26,908 nt of DNA, taken from contig NZ_JBDKXB010000035.1 of NCBI RefSeq assembly GCF_041197575.1, positions 1 to 26,908 of the forward strand. Reading direction: 5' to 3'. Every line of letters starts with the position of its first letter. Within the stretch, counting starts at the first letter, position 1. This document shows, piece by piece, positions 22,120 to 26,908 of this stretch. The notes below the pieces were generated by a model. That model was not told where the DNA came from. It was given only the letters and a program-made list of their open reading frames with translations, and ran no database searches. Both the position numbers and the translations under genes were made by a program. This stretch comes from Thioalkalicoccus limnaeus (GTDB lineage Bacteria; Pseudomonadota; Gammaproteobacteria; Chromatiales; Chromatiaceae).

Positions 22120-22240
22120 GTAGGCGCGGCTTCAGCCGCAACACCATTCGGCCAGACTGAAGTGCGGCTGTAGGTGCGGCTTCAGCCGCAACACCGTTCA
22201 GCCAGGGCCTTGGCCTTCGTGCGGCTGAAGCCGCACCTAC
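22120..22240. repeat. REP/BIME-like palindromic repeats
   Basis: Two direct copies of a unit beginning GTAGGYGCGGCTTCAGCCGC and continuing to CAGCCAG or GGCCAG are at 22120-22155 and 22170-22205. An inverted copy of the core (TGCGGCTGAAGCCGCACCTAC) is at 22220-22240. Each core is a palindrome GCGGCTTCAGCCGC-like hairpin. The mixed orientation is typical of REP elements assembled into a BIME in extragenic, convergent positions. Such elements are mobilised by REP-associated (RAYT) transposases, none of which is in this window. Confidence 0.75.
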
Positions 22241-22246
22241 ATCCAA

Positions 22247-22292
22247 TCGGTCGCGATCCAGCGGACAGCTCGGTCGCGATCCAGCCGACAGC
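22247..22292. repeat. Two tandem 23-base repeats
   Basis: TCGGTCGCGATCCAG followed by CGGACAGC or CCGACAGC occurs twice in direct tandem, differing at one base. It directly follows the REP-like cluster on the crtB side. Confidence 0.75.
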
Positions 22293-22327
22293 CGCGCAAG
22301 CCTAGCGCGTTATTCTCCGGGAGTGGC

Positions 22328-23467
22328 CTAACCGGCTTGACCGTGGCGCTTCGCCGCGCGCGCCGTATGCTCCATCATCGCGACCGAGCGCATGTAGGCC
22401 ATCCGCTTTCGGTCACGCTCCTCCAGGCGCTCGAACAAATCGAGCACCCAGGCAACCTGTTCATCGAGGCTGCGCTTCGATGGCCGTACCAGCACCAGGG
22501 ATCCCCTCACGTCCGGCGGGGTTGGCGCCCGAGCCACCGCATCGACCAGATACTGGGTCTCGGCCAGGGCCGGGATCTCGCGGCCGCGCCGCTCCGGGAC
22601 CGCCGTCGCGACCAGGATCCGCGACAACAGCGAGGCCTTGCGCGTGAAGGGCACGACGGCACGACTCGATACCGAATCATAGCCGTTGCGCACCACCTCC
22701 CGACCGATCTCGGCATAGAGGAAGCGTGCCGCGTGGATCCCAGCGCGACAACTCCGCGGCAGTTGCGAGATCCCGACGCCAGCCCGTTCGTAGAGCACCT
22801 CGGCCGCCTCGAGCAGCCGCGCGACGGTGCGACCGACCCCGTCTTCATAGACCGGGTCGCGCAGCCAGGCATCCGGGTCGACGCCCTCCTCGCGCAGCCA
22901 GTCCTGCGGCAGATACAGTCGTCCGGCACGGGCGTCCTCGCCGACATCGCGGGCGATGTTCGTCAACTGCATCGCGACGCCGAGATCGCAGGCGCGCGCA
23001 ATGACCTGCGGATCCCGCCCGCCCATCAGCAGCGTCATCATGGCCCCGACCGTGCCGGCGACCCGCGCCGAATAGGCGTAGACGCCCGACAGGTCCGCGT
23101 AACGCCGCCCCTCGGCATCCCATTGGAAGCCCTCGAACAGCGCTTCGGGCAGGTCACGCGGGATCCCATAGCGCCGGACGACGGCCGAAAAGGCCTGGTC
23201 GGCCGGGATTGGCCGCGGCTGACCCGCGTAGATCATGGCCAGCCGTTCGCGCAAGTCGGCGAGCGCGCGCACGCGCTCGTCGGTCAGGTCGACCGCGTCG
23301 TCGGCGACACGGCAAAAGGCATAGAGGGCAACCGCCGCGTCGCAGACCTGCTGCGGCAGCAAAAAGGAAGCGGCGTAAAAGGAACGCGACCCGTCGCGCA
23401 AGGTGTCGCGACAGGCGGCGAGGTCTTCGGCGGATGCAAAACAGGCATCAAGGTCGGTCGGCTGCAT
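22328..23467 (-). CDS. crtB: CrtB, phytoene synthase
   Basis: A 379-residue squalene/phytoene synthase-family enzyme that joins two GGPP molecules into phytoene. SRSFYAASFLLP, the first aspartate motif FCRVADDAVD (D56, D57, D60) and the second QLTNIARDVGEDARAGRLYLP (D174, D178) are all present. The C-terminal 70 residues (from about SLVLVRPSKR) are basic and somewhat longer than in many homologues. The ATG overlaps the 3' end of crtI by 20 bases, so crtI-crtB form one coupled unit. Confidence 0.95.
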   Translation of the reverse strand: MQPTDLDACFASAEDLAACRDTLRDGSRSFYAASFLLPQQVCDAAVALYAFCRVADDAVDLTDERVRALADLRERLAMIYAGQPRPIPADQAFSAVVRRYGIPRDLPEALFEGFQWDAEGRRYADLSGVYAYSARVAGTVGAMMTLLMGGRDPQVIARACDLGVAMQLTNIARDVGEDARAGRLYLPQDWLREEGVDPDAWLRDPVYEDGVGRTVARLLEAAEVLYERAGVGISQLPRSCRAGIHAARFLYAEIGREVVRNGYDSVSSRAVVPFTRKASLLSRILVATAVPERRGREIPALAETQYLVDAVARAPTPPDVRGSLVLVRPSKRSLDEQVAWVLDLFERLEERDRKRMAYMRSVAMMEHTARAAKRHGQAG

Positions 23468-24983
23468 CGGGTACCACCTTGTCTAGGACGCGGGCGGACG
23501 AGAGGACGCCAGGCAGACCCGCGCCCGGGTGGGTCCCGGCACCGACCAGATAGAGCCGATCGATATCCTCGCTGCGATTATGGGGCCGAAACCATGCGCT
23601 TTGCCAGAGAACCGGTTCCAGGCTGAAGGCCGCGCCGTGAACCGACAGGAGTCGATCGCGGAAGTCCAGCGGCGTCATCACGCGCGAGGTCACGACCTCC
23701 GACTCCAGACCGGGGAGCAGGGTCTCGCTCAGATGGGCGGCGATCGCCTGGCGATAGGGTTCGGCGCGCTCCTGCCAGTCGACCCCGCTCTCGAGGTGCG
23801 GGACTGGCGACAACGCATAGAAGGCATCGCAACCGGGCGGGGCCAGGGCCGGGTCGGTCGCCGTCGGGCGATGCAGATACAGGCTGAAGTCCGGGGCCAG
23901 CACCTTGTGCTTGAAGATGTCATCAAGCAACTCGCGGTAGCGCGGCCCGACCAGGATCGTATGATGGGGCACGTCCGGGTATTGGCGACGGGTGCCGAAG
24001 TACCAGATGAAGAGACTCATCGAGTAGCGCGACTTGCGCAGGCGCCGATCGGTCCAACGGCGCCGCACCTCGGCCGGCAACAGGTGCTGATAGGTCCAGG
24101 AGACATCGGCATTCGACACCACGACATCGGCCGGGATCGATTCGCCAGAGGTCAAGCGCACGCCGGTCGCCCGCCGGCCATCGAGCGTGATGGCGGCGAC
24201 CTCGGCACCATAGCGCACCTCGTTGCCTTGACCGGTGATCAGATCGACGAGGCCGCCTACCAGACTGCCGGTACCGCCCATCGCGAAATGAACGCCCCAG
24301 TGGCGCTCGAGGAACGCGATCATGCTGTAGATCGCGGTGACATTGAATGGATTGCCGCCGACGAACAGCGGATGAAAACTGAGCGCGAAGCGCAGCCGTT
24401 CATCCTTGACGTACTTCGACACCAGGCTGTGAATGCTGCGGTGCCCTTGCAACCGCAGCAGATCCGGCGCGATGCGCGCCATGTCGGTCCAAGAGTCGAA
24501 TGGGATGTGCGCGACCTGTTCAAAGCCGATCCTGAAGGTTTCTTCGCTGATCTTCAGGAAACGTTCATAGCCTTCGACATCCGACGGTGCGAAGCGCGCG
24601 ACCTCGGCCCGCATCGCTGCGGCATCCCCGCTGGTATCGAACTGGGCGCCGTCATGAAAGCGAATCCGGTAGAAGGGCGACATCGGCCGCAGGTCGATGT
24701 CGTCGGCGAAGCGCCGACCGCAGAGCGACCAGAGCTCCTCGAACAGGAAGGGCGCCGTGACGATCGTCGGCCCTGCGTCGAAGGTGAAGCCATCTTGCCG
24801 GTGTACATAGGCCCGGCCGCCCGGGGCATCGAGCCGCTCGAGGACGGTCACCCGATAGCCACGCGCCCCGAGCCGCACCGCCGCGGCCAGGCCGCCGAAG
24901 CCGCTGCCGATCACGACGGCATGGGGCGCCCCGCGACGCCGGTTGGAACTGGTCGATGCGTGCTGGTCGTGCGGCGGCGTCAT
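23448..24983 (-). CDS. crtI: CrtI, phytoene desaturase
   Basis: A 511-residue FAD-dependent desaturase converting phytoene to neurosporene/lycopene. The N-terminal Rossmann motif is VVIGSGFGGLAAAVRLGARG, followed by ERLDAPGGRAYV and DAGPTIVTAPFLFEELW; the C-terminal motif is LYLVGAGTHPGAGLPGVLSSA. The product is expected to be lycopene in an organism with crtC, crtD and crtF and no crtA. The ATG at 24983 is preferred; a TTG seven codons upstream also lies in frame. A promoter with an exact extended -10 lies 43 bases upstream. Confidence 0.96.
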   Translation of the reverse strand: MTPPHDQHASTSSNRRRGAPHAVVIGSGFGGLAAAVRLGARGYRVTVLERLDAPGGRAYVHRQDGFTFDAGPTIVTAPFLFEELWSLCGRRFADDIDLRPMSPFYRIRFHDGAQFDTSGDAAAMRAEVARFAPSDVEGYERFLKISEETFRIGFEQVAHIPFDSWTDMARIAPDLLRLQGHRSIHSLVSKYVKDERLRFALSFHPLFVGGNPFNVTAIYSMIAFLERHWGVHFAMGGTGSLVGGLVDLITGQGNEVRYGAEVAAITLDGRRATGVRLTSGESIPADVVVSNADVSWTYQHLLPAEVRRRWTDRRLRKSRYSMSLFIWYFGTRRQYPDVPHHTILVGPRYRELLDDIFKHKVLAPDFSLYLHRPTATDPALAPPGCDAFYALSPVPHLESGVDWQERAEPYRQAIAAHLSETLLPGLESEVVTSRVMTPLDFRDRLLSVHGAAFSLEPVLWQSAWFRPHNRSEDIDRLYLVGAGTHPGAGLPGVLSSARVLDKVVPDAADRP

Positions 24984-25025
24984 GGTCAAGTGTGCTGGTC
25001 CCAAGTCTGATCGTTCGCAGCCCGC

Positions 25026-25034
25026 ATTATAGCA
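25026..25034 (-). promoter_or_regulatory. Extended -10 promoter for crtI-crtB
   Basis: TGCTATAAT on the minus strand is an exact extended -10 (TG-N-TATAAT), 43 bases upstream of the crtI ATG and in a sequence that is otherwise GC-rich. No good -35 is present 16-18 bases further up, which an extended -10 can tolerate. No TGT-N12-ACA site is seen here, unlike at crtE/crtD and bchC. Confidence 0.6.
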
Positions 25035-25217
25035 AGGGCCAATCTACGCCGGACACTTCCCGATACTCGATCGAAGCGATCCTGGCCTCCACCCGTCTCG
25101 CCGGCCGGAACTCGCCTCCCGGCAAATGCCACCCATGGCCATGCAGGGCGATCCTGGGCCGACATTGGGCCAACGTCGACGCCGGGGTCAGGACCAACTC
25201 AGCGGGGTGTCCGCCCG

Positions 25218-26111
25218 CTACAGGCCGACCTGGTCGGCAATCCGCTCGATCAGCGCCGCTACCTCATCGGGCCGTTCCTCGTGCGCGAGATGACCCAGGT
25301 CCGGCAACGGGATCAGCGTCGCCGAGGGGACCTGCTGCGCGCGCGTCAGCGCGGCCTCCGCCGGCGGAACCGACTGGTCCTTGTCGGCGGCGATCAGAAA
25401 CAGCTCCGGCTCCAGCCGCGGCAAGTCTCGCAGCAGCGGCGCAAGATCCCACCTCGCCACCATCGCGAGCGTCGCGGCCACGTGCGCCGGACTGCACACC
25501 AGGCGCCGATACAGCGCGATCCCGTCGGGACCGAGACGCGATCCGGTCTGGTCGATCAGCCGCTCGATCTTGCCGGGTCGTGCCGCCTGGCGCGCAATCA
25601 GGCGCGGCATCCAATCGCCTTGCGCAAGCAATTTCGCCATCGGCGAATACAGGCGCCCCGCGGCCCCGGCGAACGGGCGCAACGCGCCATTGAGGCTGAT
25701 CAGCGCCTGCGGCGCGATGCGCCCGTCCAGGCACATCCGCGCCAGGATCGCCGCGCCCGCCGAATGGCCGACGACCAACCGGGGCCGAACGTCCAGCACA
25801 CCGAGCAGACCATCGAGCGCCCGCGCAATCCCAGGCAGCGACTGACGATAGGACTCGACCGGGCCGCTGAAGCCATGCCCGGGAAGATCCAGGGTCAGGA
25901 CACGGAAACGACGCGCGAGCAGCGGGGCCAGGCCGCCCCAAGAATGGGTCGCCGCCGCCGTCCCGTGGATCAGCAGCAGATCTGGTCCGTCCCCCATCCG
26001 CTGGAGATGCCAACAGAGACCCGACGCCGACACGAACCGGCTATGCGCGCGATTCGGCCAATCCCGGCCGTCGGGGTCCCAACTCAGACGCCGCAGCATG
26101 CCAGCGCTCAT
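25218..26111 (-). CDS. bchO: BchO, alpha/beta hydrolase of the Mg-chelatase gene group
   Basis: A 297-residue alpha/beta hydrolase-fold protein found beside bchI and bchD in phototrophs and assigned to Mg-chelatase-related functions; its substrate is not known. Visible are the oxyanion region LLIHGTAAATHSWGGLAP, the nucleophile elbow GHSAGA (S117), an acid region IAADKDQSVPP and the terminal histidine motif DLGHLAHEE. The WDPDGRDWPNRAHSRFV N-terminus is characteristic. The ATG at 26111 is chosen; another ATG lies four codons later, and a TTG at the bchD stop is a weaker alternative. It follows bchD by 77 bases with the chosen start. Confidence 0.88.
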   Translation of the reverse strand: MSAGMLRRLSWDPDGRDWPNRAHSRFVSASGLCWHLQRMGDGPDLLLIHGTAAATHSWGGLAPLLARRFRVLTLDLPGHGFSGPVESYRQSLPGIARALDGLLGVLDVRPRLVVGHSAGAAILARMCLDGRIAPQALISLNGALRPFAGAAGRLYSPMAKLLAQGDWMPRLIARQAARPGKIERLIDQTGSRLGPDGIALYRRLVCSPAHVAATLAMVARWDLAPLLRDLPRLEPELFLIAADKDQSVPPAEAALTRAQQVPSATLIPLPDLGHLAHEERPDEVAALIERIADQVGL

Positions 26112-26188
26112 CGAGCCGGGCCGGCCGCCGACACCCCGTCCGACTTCGCCCTCCCCGACCACGGCACCGGATCCCGCCACGCTGACGA

Positions 26189-26908
26189 TCAATCCGCCGC
26201 CTGCACCGCGCGCGACAGGATGCTCGCGTCGGCATGGGGCAGCGGCAGATAGGTCGCGCCCATCTCCTGGGCCAGCCGCGACGCGCGTTCCTGGGGTCGC
26301 GGCGACGTATCCACGAGCAGCGCCGTCAATTCGGCGACCCGCACCAGCCGTGCCGAGGCCAGCGCGTCCTCCTCGGCGCGCGCGCGACCGCCGCTGCCAT
26401 CGCGCGCGATGTTCGCACGTCCGTCGGTCAACAGGATCAGCACCGGGGTCCCTCCCCGCCGTTGCACGGCATCGGCCAGCGCGAGTGCGGCGTCGAGGCC
26501 GGCCGCGAGCGGGGTGCCACCCCCGCCGGGCAACCCGGCGAGGCTCCGCTTGGCGCGAACCAGCGACCGCGTCGGCGGCAACAGCAGCTCCGCCTCTCGG
26601 CCACGGAAGGCGATCAGGGCCACCCGGTCGCGGCGGACATAACAATCGGCCAACAGCAGCTCGACGGCCCCCTTGGCCTCGGCGAGTCGATGCAGCGCCG
26701 CCGAGCCCGACGCGTCGACGACGAAGATGGTCGTGGTTTCCGAGCGTTGTTTGTAACGCGTGATCCGAAAGTCCTCGGCTCGGACCTCGACCCGCGCTCG
26801 TTCGCTCCCGGCCCCGTCCCGGCCTCGCTCGGCCCGCCGGATGCGCTGCCAAGGCGCGGCGGCCCGCAAGGTCTCGACGACATTCATTCTCTCCCCGGCA
26901 CCCCGTTC
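26189..26908 (-). CDS. bchD: BchD, Mg-chelatase subunit D, C-terminal part
   Basis: The C-terminal integrin-I (von Willebrand A) domain of BchD, the regulatory AAA+ subunit that with BchI and BchH inserts Mg into protoporphyrin IX. About 239 residues are visible and the frame is open to the window edge, so the N-terminal AAA+ domain and acidic linker lie outside. The MIDAS metal site is shown by DASGS, the GGGTPLAAGL threonine and LTDGRANI. VETLRAAAPWQ(K/R)-type sequence before the domain is a BchD hallmark. The ATG at 26887 is internal, not a start. Confidence 0.93.
   Translation of the reverse strand, partial: ERGAGERMNVVETLRAAAPWQRIRRAERGRDGAGSERARVEVRAEDFRITRYKQRSETTTIFVVDASGSAALHRLAEAKGAVELLLADCYVRRDRVALIAFRGREAELLLPPTRSLVRAKRSLAGLPGGGGTPLAAGLDAALALADAVQRRGGTPVLILLTDGRANIARDGSGGRARAEEDALASARLVRVAELTALLVDTSPRPQERASRLAQEMGATYLPLPHADASILSRAVQAAD

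Noticed and set aside
26112..26852. Extension of the bchO frame to a 544-codon open frame
   Set aside because: The extra 247 codons lie antiphase to bchD on the same strand and show no similarity to BchO; the family N-terminus (WDPDGRDWP) lies near 26099.

Overview
The window is most of a photosynthesis gene cluster from an anoxygenic purple bacterium. The best fit is a purple sulfur gammaproteobacterium of the Chromatiaceae type. The evidence is high GC, a tetraheme PufC, LH1 beta polypeptides of the Chromatiaceae kind, pufBA copies placed after pufC, and a spirilloxanthin-type carotenoid gene set with no crtA seen. The genus cannot be named from this sequence alone.

Layout, left to right. 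Positions 1-110 hold two tandem rho-independent terminators closing an unseen gene. On the plus strand follow puhE (photosynthetic complex assembly), a 472-base gap with an FNR-like box, then hemN and bchJ in tandem (anaerobic coproporphyrinogen oxidation and a bacteriochlorophyll V4R protein). A terminator at 3914-3949 closes everything transcribed from the right. The minus strand from 12054 down to 4089 is a greatly expanded puf operon. In transcription order it reads pufB1-A1-B2-A2-L-M-C-B3-A3-B4-A4-B5-A5-A6-B6-A7: six LH1 beta and seven LH1 alpha genes around one reaction-centre set. Upstream on the same strand are bchZ, bchY, bchX and bchC (bacteriochlorophyll formation), then crtF and crtE. 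crtD and crtC run on the plus strand, divergent from crtE. After a repeat-rich convergent gap come crtB and crtI, then bchO and the 3' part of bchD (Mg-chelatase) at the right edge, all minus.

How it works together. CrtE, CrtB and CrtI make GGPP, phytoene and a desaturated lycopene-type product; CrtC, CrtD and CrtF take it toward rhodopin/spirilloxanthin. BchD (with BchI and BchH outside the window) inserts Mg, and BchXYZ plus BchC perform late bacteriochlorophyll steps. PufL and PufM form the reaction-centre core, PufC re-reduces it, and the Puf alpha/beta peptides build LH1. The close spacing crtE-crtF-bchC-X-Y-Z-puf suggests a superoperon with readthrough.

The most unusual content is the LH1 family. 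One alpha gene (A6) has no beta partner and has lost the otherwise invariant DPR motif. One alpha (A2) has a long N-terminal extension. All alphas share a long C-terminal tail ending GLPY. The beta proteins are nearly invariant while their DNA differs at many silent sites. Beta-alpha spacers are all 82-87 bases although unrelated in sequence, and several carry stem-loops. Paired TGT-N12-ACA (PpsR/CrtJ-type) operators overlap promoter elements in front of bchC and between crtE and crtD. crtC has no ordinary start codon near its conserved N-terminus.
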